Part shown: piece by piece, positions 35,733 through 44,077 of the stretch
How positions within the stretch are numbered: position 1 is the first letter of the stretch
Layout: the number at the start of each line of letters is the position of its first letter
DNA from: Rhodospirillales bacterium
GTDB lineage: Bacteria > Pseudomonadota > Alphaproteobacteria > Rhodospirillales > Casp-alpha2
NCBI GenBank assembly: GCA_017640505.1
Contig: JAEPQO010000001.1
Span: 1,690,625 to 1,754,624 of the forward strand
Direction: 5' to 3'
DNA: 64,000 nucleotides
Program-made: the position numbers and the translations under genes
Notes under the pieces: generated by a model
The model's database searches: none
What the model saw: the letters and a program-made list of their open reading frames with translations, nothing else
Told to the model about the DNA's origin: nothing

Positions 35733-36860
35733 ATGACGTCGAAATACATCAATGTGATTGAACTGGACGACAGCGGCAGCACCTGCGTGGTGTCGTCCGG
35801 CCTCGTGCCGCTGCCCGGCGGCGCGATGCCGAACCTGCTGATCAACGGGAACTTCAGCGTCGCGCAGCGGGGCACGTCATTCGATTCAACGACCTCGCCG
35901 GCCAATGACGACGACACGTACCTGCTGGACCGGTGGGTGTTGCTGAGCGACGGCGACGATATCGTCGACGTCGATCAAGTCGAAACGGCATCGGACTTGC
36001 CGACCGGCGCCGCTGCGGCGATCAAGTACACGTGGGAAACCGCGAACAAGCAGGCGGGACTTCTGCAGATTATCGAGGGGATCAATGCCCGTCCGGCGAT
36101 CGGCGGTACTGTCAGCCTGAGTTTTCAGGCCAAGGGGAGTGGGCTCGAAAACCTTCGGGCGGCCGTTCTTTCGTGGGACAGTGCCGAAGACAGCGTGACC
36201 AGCGATGTCGTCGCGACCTGGGCCGGGGACGGCACCAACCCGACGTTCGCGACGAACTGGACGGCGGAGAATACACCGAGCGACTTGGCACTTTCGACGA
36301 GCTGGCAGACGTTCACCATTGAAGGTGTCGATATCGACACGTCGAGCATGACCAATGTCGCCGTCTTTATCTGGCTCGACGATACCGACGTGGCGGTGGA
36401 CGATACGCTCTTCGTCACCAACGTGAAACTGGAGGTCGGCGAGGCGGCGACGCCGTTCGTGCCGCGCTCGTACGGTGACGAGCTGGCGCTGTGCCAACGG
36501 TACTTCGTGAAAACGTTTCGGCAGAATGTTGTGCCGGCGCAGAATACAAATGACTACAACGGGTCGTTACGGGTTTATGCGACGAGTTCGATGGAGCCTG
36601 TAACTGTCTGGAAGCTGCCTGTCAGTCTGCGGAAATCCCCAGCTGATACGGCGTCGGGATATCCGGCGTCGGATGAGGTTCAGTTGTATGCCGTAGATCA
36701 ATTTGCGACAGCAAACCAATGGTCGAGTACTGGCAACACACTTTCAAACGCACGTTCCATACAGAACAGCGAGATAGTTGTCGCATTTGACAATGGAGGT
36801 TCTGCAGCCACAGCTACGGCGCAGTGGTATATCCATGCGACGGTTGACGTCGAGCTTTGA
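35733..36860 (+). CDS. Phage tail-fibre-like / carbohydrate-binding protein
   Basis: A 375-residue protein with a ribosome site (ttaggaga) before ATG 35733. NLLINGNFSVAQRGTSFDST, then YLLDRWVLL, and later FVTNVKLEVGEAATPFVPRS followed by YGDELALCQRYF are a layout I know from tail-fibre or tail-associated proteins of phages and prophage remnants. The middle is a beta-rich jelly-roll-like domain. No signal peptide or membrane segment is seen. It is flanked by terminators on both sides and has no other phage genes nearby, so it is either a moron-like gene or a decayed prophage leftover. Confidence 0.7.
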   Translation: MTSKYINVIELDDSGSTCVVSSGLVPLPGGAMPNLLINGNFSVAQRGTSFDSTTSPANDDDTYLLDRWVLLSDGDDIVDVDQVETASDLPTGAAAAIKYTWETANKQAGLLQIIEGINARPAIGGTVSLSFQAKGSGLENLRAAVLSWDSAEDSVTSDVVATWAGDGTNPTFATNWTAENTPSDLALSTSWQTFTIEGVDIDTSSMTNVAVFIWLDDTDVAVDDTLFVTNVKLEVGEAATPFVPRSYGDELALCQRYFVKTFRQNVVPAQNTNDYNGSLRVYATSSMEPVTVWKLPVSLRKSPADTASGYPASDEVQLYAVDQFATANQWSSTGNTLSNARSIQNSEIVVAFDNGGSAATATAQWYIHATVDVEL

Positions 36861-36879
36861 GCAGGAAGCAATAAGGACT

Positions 36880-36914
36880 CGGCCCGGGGCATTGCCCCGG
36901 GCCGTTTCCGTTTT
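36880..36914 (+). terminator. Rho-independent terminator after the phage-like gene
   Basis: Stem of 11 bp (36880-36890 with 36894-36904; cggcccggggc/gccccgggccg) with an ATT loop, followed by TTTCCGTTTT. It may also serve the convergent flavoprotein gene ending at 36920. Confidence 0.85.
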
Positions 36915-36919
36915 CGAAC

Positions 36920-39487
36920 CTACGACTTCGGCCGGGCGTTCTCCGGGTCGTAGAGCGGCTTGTAGCCGACCGCGGCGACCTCGACCGGGAACTTCTGGTT
37001 AAAGTACTCGATCTCGAGCGTGCGGCCTTCCTCGCAGTAGTCCTGCGGCAGGTAACCCAGCGCGATGTTCTTGCCGATGGTCGGCCCGAACGCGATCGAC
37101 GTCGTATAGGAGCGCCGGCCCTTGCTGTCGATCAGCACCTCGTTCGTCTTCGGATCGACGATCGGGCAGTTGCCGACCATGTAGCGCGCGACGCCGTCCT
37201 TGTCGGTGTTGTCGGTGACGACCAGCGTGCAGAGCGTCGCCGGCTGGTGCGCAAGCGCGCGCTGTTCCAGGTTGGCGGCCTTGCCGCGGAAATCGGCGGC
37301 CTTGACCTTGGGCCGTGCGAGACCGGCTTCGAGCAGGTTGTACTCGGTCAGCAGGTCGGCGTTCTGCAGGCGCAGGCTCTTTTCCATGCGCCGTGTGTTG
37401 GCGTAGGTCTCGACGCCGACCGGCGTGATGCCGAGTTCGGCGAACATGTCCCAGAGTGCCAGGCCGTAGCTGAACGGGAAGTGCAGTTCCCAGCCCTGTT
37501 CGCCGACGTATGAGATGCGGAACGCCTTCACCGGCACGCCCCTGAGCGTGATGTCCTTGATCGCCGCGAACGGGAAGTTCTCCGGATCCAGGCCCGCCGG
37601 GTCGTCGGCGATCTTCTTCAGGTTTTCGCGTGCGTTCGGGCCCCAGACGCCGATGCAGCCGAAGTTGTCGCTGCGGTCCTCGACGGTGGCCGCCCATTCC
37701 TTGTCACGGACGAGGCGGCGCAGGTACGTCATGTCGCGGTGACCGGCATCGGCGCCGTCGATGACGCGGAAGCGGTCCTCGGCCAGGCGCAGGATCGTCA
37801 AATCGGCCAGCACGCCGCCGGTGTCGTCGAGGAAGTTGGTGTAGACGCCTTTGCCGACCGGGGTGTCGCCACCGACCTTGGACGATGCGGCGAATTCCAC
37901 CAGTTGTTCGGCATCCTTGCCGGTCACGTCGTAGATCGCGAAGTGCGACAGGTTGATCATGCCGACGTTTTCGGAAAGCTCCAGGTGCTCGGCATTGGAC
38001 ACGCGCCAGAAGTGACGGTTGTCCCATTCGTTTTCGCGAACCGGCACGCGGTCGGCGTACTTCTCGAGCAGTTTTTCTTCGTTCGACGCGTAGCCGTGCG
38101 CCCGTTCCCAGCCGGCCAGCTCCATGAAGTAGCCGCCCAGTTCCTTCTCGCGCAGATACGACGGCGCCGAGCGCAGGTTGCGGGCGGCGGTGTACGGTTC
38201 ACGGTTGTGGACCGGCGGGTTGTAGATCTTAAACGCCGTTTCGTAGCAACGGTCGAAGATGTACTTCTCAGAACGCTGGATCGGGTAATAGCGCGCATAG
38301 TCGATGGAGTGATGATCCAGCTCGGTGCGGCCGTCCGTCATCCAGTCGGCGATCACCTTACCGGTCCCGGGGCCGTCCTTGACCCAGACCGAAACGCCGT
38401 ACCAGAGACCTTTGACGTCGGGTGATTCCCCGATCGACGGGCCGCCGTCGGCGGTGACCTGCAACAGGCCGTTGAACGAATGCTTTTCGTTATAGCCGAG
38501 TTCGCCCAGGATCGGCGTTAGCTCCATGGCGCGTTCCAGCGGCTCGATGATCTGTTCCATTTCGAGGTCGCGCTGCGACGGCGACAGCCGGGCCTGTTCT
38601 TTTTCAAGCAGGTCGCGCGGATGACAGAGGCGCGGCTCTTTTTCCTCGTAATAGCCCCATTCGATCTGGCCGCCCTCGGCGGTCTTCGGATCGCCGGTGT
38701 CGCGCAGATAGGCGGAATTGCCCTGGTCGCGCAGCAGCGGGTAACCGATGTCCTTGCCGGTGCCTTCGAACTCGTCGTAGGGGCCGAAGAACGTCAGCGG
38801 GTGGTCGACCGGCATGACCGGCAGGTCTTCGCCCGCCATTTCCGAGATCAGGCGGCCCCAGAGCCCGGCGCAGACGACGACGTACGGCGTTTCGATGTAA
38901 CCGCGCGAGGTGTGCACGCCCTTGATCTGGCCGTTTTCGATGTCGAGGCCGGTGCACGGCGTGTTGGCGATGGATTCCAGCTTGCCGGTCGCTTCGGCTT
39001 CCAGGATCATCTCACCGGAAACGACCTGCGAGCGGGGAATGACAAGGCCCGCATCCGGGTCCCAGAGCGCGCCCTGGATCACGTCTTCCTCGATCAGCGG
39101 CATCAGTTCCTTGGCTTTCGCGGCGGTGATCATTTCGACACGGCTGCCGAACGCGCGGCCGGAACTGACCCGGCGCTCCAGTTCGCGCATGCGCTCGTCG
39201 TCGTCCTTGCGCGCCACCTCGATACCGCCGATCCGCGCGTAACGGCCGCGTTTTTCAAAGAAGTCGATCGAGTACTTGGTGGTGAAGATGGTCATCTGGT
39301 CATGCATCGTGTTGAAACAGAAGTCCGATGCATGCGCGGTCGAGCCGATATCGGTCGGAATGCCCGACTTGTCGATGCCGATGATATTTTCCCAGCCACG
39401 CTCGATCAGATGGTGCGCGACCGAGGCGCCGACGATACCGCCGAGGCCGATGATTACGACGTCCGCCTTCTTTTCAAAATTCGCCAT
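36920..39487 (-). CDS. FAD/GcvT oxidoreductase, dimethylglycine/sarcosine dehydrogenase-like
   Basis: An 855-residue two-part enzyme. The N-terminal DAO-type FAD domain starts ADVVIIGLGGIVGASVAHHL and has GSTAHASDFCF near residue 50, where the His may carry covalent FAD as in the dimethylglycine dehydrogenase family. VVVCAGLWGRLISEM closes it. The second half is a GcvT-like folate domain (VIDGADAGHRDMTYLRRL, ISYVGEQGWELHFPFSYG, VGVETYANTRRMEKSLRLQN). Enzymes of this layout oxidatively demethylate methylamines and pass formaldehyde to THF. The exact methylamine is not decided by sequence; dimethylglycine would fit the betaine scheme. Confidence 0.85.
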   Translation of the reverse strand: MANFEKKADVVIIGLGGIVGASVAHHLIERGWENIIGIDKSGIPTDIGSTAHASDFCFNTMHDQMTIFTTKYSIDFFEKRGRYARIGGIEVARKDDDERMRELERRVSSGRAFGSRVEMITAAKAKELMPLIEEDVIQGALWDPDAGLVIPRSQVVSGEMILEAEATGKLESIANTPCTGLDIENGQIKGVHTSRGYIETPYVVVCAGLWGRLISEMAGEDLPVMPVDHPLTFFGPYDEFEGTGKDIGYPLLRDQGNSAYLRDTGDPKTAEGGQIEWGYYEEKEPRLCHPRDLLEKEQARLSPSQRDLEMEQIIEPLERAMELTPILGELGYNEKHSFNGLLQVTADGGPSIGESPDVKGLWYGVSVWVKDGPGTGKVIADWMTDGRTELDHHSIDYARYYPIQRSEKYIFDRCYETAFKIYNPPVHNREPYTAARNLRSAPSYLREKELGGYFMELAGWERAHGYASNEEKLLEKYADRVPVRENEWDNRHFWRVSNAEHLELSENVGMINLSHFAIYDVTGKDAEQLVEFAASSKVGGDTPVGKGVYTNFLDDTGGVLADLTILRLAEDRFRVIDGADAGHRDMTYLRRLVRDKEWAATVEDRSDNFGCIGVWGPNARENLKKIADDPAGLDPENFPFAAIKDITLRGVPVKAFRISYVGEQGWELHFPFSYGLALWDMFAELGITPVGVETYANTRRMEKSLRLQNADLLTEYNLLEAGLARPKVKAADFRGKAANLEQRALAHQPATLCTLVVTDNTDKDGVARYMVGNCPIVDPKTNEVLIDSKGRRSYTTSIAFGPTIGKNIALGYLPQDYCEEGRTLEIEYFNQKFPVEVAAVGYKPLYDPENARPKS

Positions 39488-39620
39488 GGTGCCATCTCCG
39501 TGTTGGCTCAGCCGGCGGACCGTTGCAAATGCCCGGTACGCTTCAAAATTTCACCATGGTTGGTAAGGAATTGGCAACCTCCCCGCTAAGATGCGCGCGA
39601 CCCCGGATGTTCTGAAATCG

Positions 39621-40847
39621 TCAGGCCAGGGCGGCGGTGGCAAAGCCCCGCTGACGGTACGTATAAAGCGACGAAGCGATTGCCAGATTGACGACACCCG
39701 CAAGAACCGCAACGCCGTAGGATGTCACATAGTCCCCGGTCAGGTCGTAAAAATAGCCGCCGAGATACCCGCCGATCCCCATGCCGGCCCAGCCAGCGGC
39801 AGTGACGATGGCGACCGACAGTCCGGCGGACTTGGGGGGCGCCGCTTCGCGGGTGGCGATGATCAGGCACGTCATGACGCCGGAAAATCCGAAGCCGAAC
39901 AGGACGGCCAGGGTGAACAACGCGGGCATCAGCTCGGTCTGCGTGAACCAGAATACGATGGACGTCTGCACCAGCGACCCGATCATGTAAGCCCGCAGGC
40001 CGCCGATCCGGTCGGCGATGGTGCCGAACATGATGCGCCCGGCAACGCCGCATATCATAACGGTCATCAAAAGCTGCGTGCCGCCACCGGGTGTTGTGCT
40101 GACGGCGTTGCCGAGCGGCACCAGGTGCATGATCGGCACCGCCATGCAGATGCAGCAAAAGACACCGGCGGATGCCAGCCAGGGCAGCGAAATCCGCGCC
40201 GGGATGTGCCATTGCTGTGCCGGACGTGCCATGGGTACGGCCTGGGCGGCTGTCCCGGGGGCAGGGCGCAGCAGCATAAGCAACGGCAGCAGGATCAACA
40301 GGTATCCGCCACCGAGCAGGAACATCGCCTCGCGCCAGTCCATATGTTCCATCAATGTACGGAGCACGAACGGCACGATACCCTGACCCAGTGCCCCGCC
40401 GGCGGTAATCAGGCCGAGGGCGAGGCCGCGGCGGCGGTCGAACCAGTTTGAGCCGAGCGCCAGCAGCGGCGTGAACAGGCATGCAAAGCCAAGGCCGCCG
40501 ATCGCGGCATAAATGGTGTAGATGGCGGTGAGGTCCGACTGGTGACTGACGAGCATCAGCGAGACACCCAGCGTGGTTGCGCCGAACAGCGCGATCCGCT
40601 TGGCGCCGAACCGGTCCGATAAACTGCCCCAGAGCAGCCCGCCCGTTGCCGCGCCGGCGGCCGCCATGGTGTAGGCCATCGAGATATCAGCCCGGAGCCA
40701 GCCGAACTCCTTCTCTAGCGGCTCGATCAGGACCGACACCGTCACGTTGGCGCCGAAGCCGAGGGCAAGGCTGGCAAGGCCCACGAAAACGATGATCCAG
40801 CCGTAGGGTTGCTCGTTGCTGGCGGCTTTGCGTTCTGTCTCGGTCAT
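39621..40847 (-). CDS. MFS transporter, OxlT-like
   Basis: A 408-residue protein from ATG 40847, preceded by AAGGA (the frame is open to 40925). It has twelve hydrophobic segments. The A-like motif LLWGSLSDRFGAKRIALFG lies between helices 2 and 3, and NWFDRRRGLALGLITAGGALG before helix 5 is typical of the oxalate/formate antiporter and monocarboxylate branch of MFS. A carboxylate substrate is likely but unproven. It is divergent from the TauD-family gene with about 214 bases between starts. Confidence 0.88.
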   Translation of the reverse strand: MTETERKAASNEQPYGWIIVFVGLASLALGFGANVTVSVLIEPLEKEFGWLRADISMAYTMAAAGAATGGLLWGSLSDRFGAKRIALFGATTLGVSLMLVSHQSDLTAIYTIYAAIGGLGFACLFTPLLALGSNWFDRRRGLALGLITAGGALGQGIVPFVLRTLMEHMDWREAMFLLGGGYLLILLPLLMLLRPAPGTAAQAVPMARPAQQWHIPARISLPWLASAGVFCCICMAVPIMHLVPLGNAVSTTPGGGTQLLMTVMICGVAGRIMFGTIADRIGGLRAYMIGSLVQTSIVFWFTQTELMPALFTLAVLFGFGFSGVMTCLIIATREAAPPKSAGLSVAIVTAAGWAGMGIGGYLGGYFYDLTGDYVTSYGVAVLAGVVNLAIASSLYTYRQRGFATAALA

Positions 40848-41061
40848 CTCGATATCCTTGTCCTGCACCCTTCGGGATCGTTGACACGCTGCTGTCCGCG
40901 CGGTTTGATTCCCGGACTGCGGCACCGGGGGCGTTATCGCTGCCGGCCGTCACCAGATCGTCAAAGCACCCGTACCGGTGCGAGAAAAAAGCGTGAAAAA
41001 CTTGCTGCGCGTGACGCAGCGCACAGGGCCGAAAACGGCCTTAAGGGAAGGAAAACGACAG

Positions 41062-41946
41062 ATGTTAAGCGATTGGGAGCCGCCCAAGTCCTTTGCGGCA
41101 TACGAACATATCAAGGTGAAACGGATCGCCGGCAGCATTGGCGCCGAGATTTCCGGTGTCGATCTTTCGGCGGACCTGTCAGACGAGGTGATCGACGAGA
41201 TCACCGGTGCGCTCAACGAACACCATGTGATCTTTTTCCGCGATCAGGATCTTGCGCCCAAGCGCCAGGCCGCGTTCGCATCCAGGTTCGGGCCGCTCAT
41301 TCCCTATCCGATGGTCAAGGGCCTCGACGGCACCGACGAGGTCGTGCCCGTGACGAAGCTGCCGGAGGAGCGCGTGAACTTCGGCGGCATCTGGCACGCC
41401 GACACGACGTATCTCGAAGAACCGCCGATGTGCGCGCTGCTGTATGCGGTCGAGCTGCCGCCCTATGGCGGCGATACGCTGTTTGCCAACATGCATCTGG
41501 CCTACGAGACTCTGTCGCCGAGCCTGCAGGCCTACCTTGAGACGCTGACGGTGATCCAGAACTCCGCCAAGGCGGAAGTGACCCGCACGCGCGAGGACCG
41601 GATCAAGGGTGACGGCAGCAAGCGGATGCAGCTCATCGCCGAGCACCCGGCGGTGATCACGCATCCGCGCACCGGGCGCAAGGCGCTTTACGTGAATTCC
41701 GGGCATACCGAGCGTTTCAAGGAGCTGACCGAAGAAGAGAGCCAGCCGTTGCTGGAGTTCCTGTTCCGGCACCTGTCGCGTCCGGAATTCACCTGCCGTT
41801 TCGTCTGGTCCGAGGGCGCGCTCGCGTTCTGGGACAACTACGCGACCCAGCACAATCCGATCAACGATTACCACGGCTTCAAACGGGTCATGCACCGCGT
41901 CACCGTCGGTGGCGGGCGGCCGCAACTACTGAGGGCTGCCGAGTAA
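41062..41946 (+). CDS. TauD/TfdA-family 2-oxoglutarate-dependent dioxygenase
   Basis: A 294-residue enzyme from ATG 41062, supported by AAGGGAAGG upstream (frame open from 40978). The Fe(II) facial triad is visible as WHADTTY (H-x-D, about residue 111) and the distal His in FKRVMHRVTVGG. The 2-oxoglutarate-binding Arg is probably in that last segment. IGAEISGVDLSADLSDEVID and HHVIFFRDQDL are family start motifs. Members hydroxylate taurine, alkyl sulfates, carnitine precursors, trimethyllysine or herbicides, so specificity is open. No partner reductase is needed. Confidence 0.9.
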   Translation: MLSDWEPPKSFAAYEHIKVKRIAGSIGAEISGVDLSADLSDEVIDEITGALNEHHVIFFRDQDLAPKRQAAFASRFGPLIPYPMVKGLDGTDEVVPVTKLPEERVNFGGIWHADTTYLEEPPMCALLYAVELPPYGGDTLFANMHLAYETLSPSLQAYLETLTVIQNSAKAEVTRTREDRIKGDGSKRMQLIAEHPAVITHPRTGRKALYVNSGHTERFKELTEEESQPLLEFLFRHLSRPEFTCRFVWSEGALAFWDNYATQHNPINDYHGFKRVMHRVTVGGGRPQLLRAAE

Positions 41947-41986
41947 CAGCAGACGCCTGGTCATTTTGATCCGGTGCAGACAGGAT

Positions 41987-42712
41987 TTACTGGCGTATCA
42001 CGCGTAGCCCCGGGTGCGCGAACGGCTGGGCGCGTTCGCGCATCATCGCCTTGCGCCGGTTGCGCGCGTCGGCGTCGGTCGCCGACGACAGCACGAACGC
42101 ATCGAAGTTCAGGTCGGGGTCGGCAATGCCGTGAACGGCGGCCTGGATATCGGCTTGAGCGAAGGCCGGCCACTGCCGGTTTCGCGCCGGTATTTCCGAT
42201 AGCGGCACTGGCGCGCCTTCATGAACGAACGCGCCCGCATTCGAGCAATAGAAGTAAACGTTGTCGATCGTCAGCCCGAGTTCCGTATCGATCCGGATGC
42301 CGTTCAATGCGGCGTAGCAGTAATTCTCGTTGCCGAGTTCGGTTTCGTGCATGCGGTCCATGTGGTCGTCGTGCAGCCAGTTGATGAACAGCGTGACTTC
42401 CGTGCCGGGCGACGGATGCAGGCACGATGCAATGGAACCGTAGCCGGTGACGTGAGCCGAATAGACGCTGTCGAAACCATGAACGGTGCAGCGTTCGCAC
42501 GGGATCGGCGGCGTGTCGAGATGCCCGAACTTGCGGATGATCTGTTCCGGCGCCTGGTTGGAGCCGACGGCGAGCACCGGGGTACGTCCCCGGCGGAGCG
42601 AGGCCGCCTCGTCCGCCGTCATATCGGTGACGCGGGTGCCGTCCACGACATACGAACGTGCCGGCAGGGGATAGGGATACCCCAGGGCAAGTTTCAACGT
42701 CTCCTCAGACAC
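41987..42712 (-). CDS. Conserved hypothetical protein with GGCT-like VGSN motif
   Basis: A 241-residue protein of unknown function. PVLAVGSNQAPEQIIRKFG resembles the Y-G-S-N substrate loop of gamma-glutamylcyclotransferase-fold proteins, and the rest (SAHVTGYGSIASCLHPSPGT, VTLFINWLHDDHMDRMHETE) could form such a beta barrel. The assignment is a suggestion only. No signal peptide or membrane segment. It ends the stretch between the dioxygenase and the cobalt genes, with short gaps on both sides (40 and 35 bases). Confidence 0.65.
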   Translation of the reverse strand: MSEETLKLALGYPYPLPARSYVVDGTRVTDMTADEAASLRRGRTPVLAVGSNQAPEQIIRKFGHLDTPPIPCERCTVHGFDSVYSAHVTGYGSIASCLHPSPGTEVTLFINWLHDDHMDRMHETELGNENYCYAALNGIRIDTELGLTIDNVYFYCSNAGAFVHEGAPVPLSEIPARNRQWPAFAQADIQAAVHGIADPDLNFDAFVLSSATDADARNRRKAMMRERAQPFAHPGLRVIRQ

Positions 42713-42747
42713 GCCTTGTCCTTGCCCCGGGGTAGCCGCTTGTCATG

Positions 42748-43446
42748 TCAGTCCTGCTGCAGGCCGCGGCCGATGAAGTGGCCGGTCAACGCACCCAGCA
42801 ACAGCCAGAACAATCCGGCCGTGACCAGCGACGTGGCGACAAACTGTGCCGCCAGTTCCGCCGGCACGCCGCCGGAAAATTCATGCGGATGCGGGGCGCC
42901 GACAAGGTGCGGAATCGAGAGCATCGCGGCGCCCAGGAACCGCAGCGGCCAGTTCGGGCTGAACGCGATCAGGGCAAGGCCGCCGGCCGACGCCGCAACG
43001 GTCATTACCCACCAGAGCTGGCGCCCGGTCAGGTCCGCTGCTGCCATCCCCGGCAATTCAGGCGGTAACCCGAGTGCCGGCAGGAATGAAAACGAGAGGA
43101 ACCCGGCGGCGCCCCAGATGAGGCCCAGCCGCCAGTTCGTCGCGCGGCCGCGCAGTGTCATACCGGCGGCGATCAGCAATGCGAACCCGGCACCCAGGAC
43201 GATGTTGGTCAGCGCGGTGAGGCCGATCCGCTCGAACCCGTCGTCCGGCATATAAGCCGCACCGTGGTCGTGGCTGTGGTCCGCCGTCGCGTTGTCGTGG
43301 CTGTGTGTTTCCGCGCCGGGCGCAGGGGCTTCATAAGCTTCGGCCGCATAGATCAGCGGCACGACTTTCAGCATCTGCGCACCCGAGACGAACGCACCAG
43401 CGATCAGTCCGGCCGCGACCGCGGCCAGAAGAATCCTTCCGATCAT
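42748..43446 (-). CDS. cbtA: CbtA-family cobalt transport protein
   Basis: A 232-residue protein with five hydrophobic segments, starting IGRILLAAVAAGLIAGAFVS. A His-rich loop (HSHDNATADHSHDHGAAY, residues about 48-65) lies between the first and second segments. The C-terminal HEFSGGVPAELAAQFVATSL segment is typical of CbtA. CbtA and CbtB form a predicted cobalt uptake system whose genes are usually under B12 riboswitches, as here. It follows the cbtB gene by 21 bases. Confidence 0.9.
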   Translation of the reverse strand: MIGRILLAAVAAGLIAGAFVSGAQMLKVVPLIYAAEAYEAPAPGAETHSHDNATADHSHDHGAAYMPDDGFERIGLTALTNIVLGAGFALLIAAGMTLRGRATNWRLGLIWGAAGFLSFSFLPALGLPPELPGMAAADLTGRQLWWVMTVAASAGGLALIAFSPNWPLRFLGAAMLSIPHLVGAPHPHEFSGGVPAELAAQFVATSLVTAGLFWLLLGALTGHFIGRGLQQD

Positions 43447-43467
43447 GTCGTATCTCCGGTCTGGAAC

Positions 43468-43650
43468 TCAGTGGCAGGGAAACGCGAAAGCGTGCCGGCC
43501 GTCGTGCGCCACGTTGTGCATGGTGGCGGAATTCGCGAGGCCGACGCCATAAACGAGAAAGCTGCCGAGAAGTGCTGCCGCAAGGGTCGCGGCGATACGC
43601 TGCTGAAAGGTCAGCGGAAGTGAAACGTTAGCTTGTTTGGTCTGTTCCAT
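43468..43650 (-). CDS. cbtB: CbtB-family small cobalt transport protein
   Basis: A 60-residue protein from ATG 43650, which has a good ribosome site (GGAGGG six bases upstream; the open frame continues to 43704 without support). It has one transmembrane helix (AATLAAALLGSFLVYGVGLA) and a His-rich metal-binding end HNVAHDGRHAFAFPCH, the hallmark of CbtB. It is the first gene behind the cobalamin riboswitch and is coexpressed with cbtA. Confidence 0.9.
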   Translation of the reverse strand: MEQTKQANVSLPLTFQQRIAATLAAALLGSFLVYGVGLANSATMHNVAHDGRHAFAFPCH

Positions 43651-43698
43651 CAGACTCCCTCCGAGTTTGATTACGGTTACCGCAGGCAATGCCCGTCG

Positions 43699-43893
43699 AT
43701 GCAAAGGCAGGTCTCCTGGCTCACGGCTACTCTGCGGAAGATCACCTTCCCAACCCTCGGGTCAGTGGTTTACGACCTTCGCTCGCCGCTTACAGTTGCG
43801 GGGGCAGCCCGGGTAGGCATTCCCTGATGGGTAAATCCCTCCCGTGTTCCCTATTAATCCCCGAGACTTTGTCGTCTCTGCGCGGGGAACCCT
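43699..43893 (-). promoter_or_regulatory. Cobalamin riboswitch controlling cbtB-cbtA
   Basis: Read on the minus strand, the conserved B12-aptamer boxes appear in order: AATAGGGAA near 43850; GCTGCCCCCGCAACTGTAAG near 43800; CCACTG, then GGGAAGGTGA; and the B12 box GAGCCAGGAGACCTGCC ending near 43705. The ribosome site of cbtB lies about 45 bases beyond, so control is likely at translation start or by an intervening hairpin. Cobalamin binding should shut off cobalt uptake. Confidence 0.93.
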
Positions 43894-44077
43894 TACCCGG
43901 AAATGATGCGCTGAACGGATATCTTTTGTCAAACGCCGGTTTAAGCGTTTGGTCGCAGAACCGGTACAATTTCCGCTTGTATGGGTTCTCGGCACGCCGC
44001 GATTTTTTCGTGTTCTATGTTGCAGTGCAAAAATAGTTATGGAATGCTGACCTATCGAACAGGGACAAGGGGTGGTT

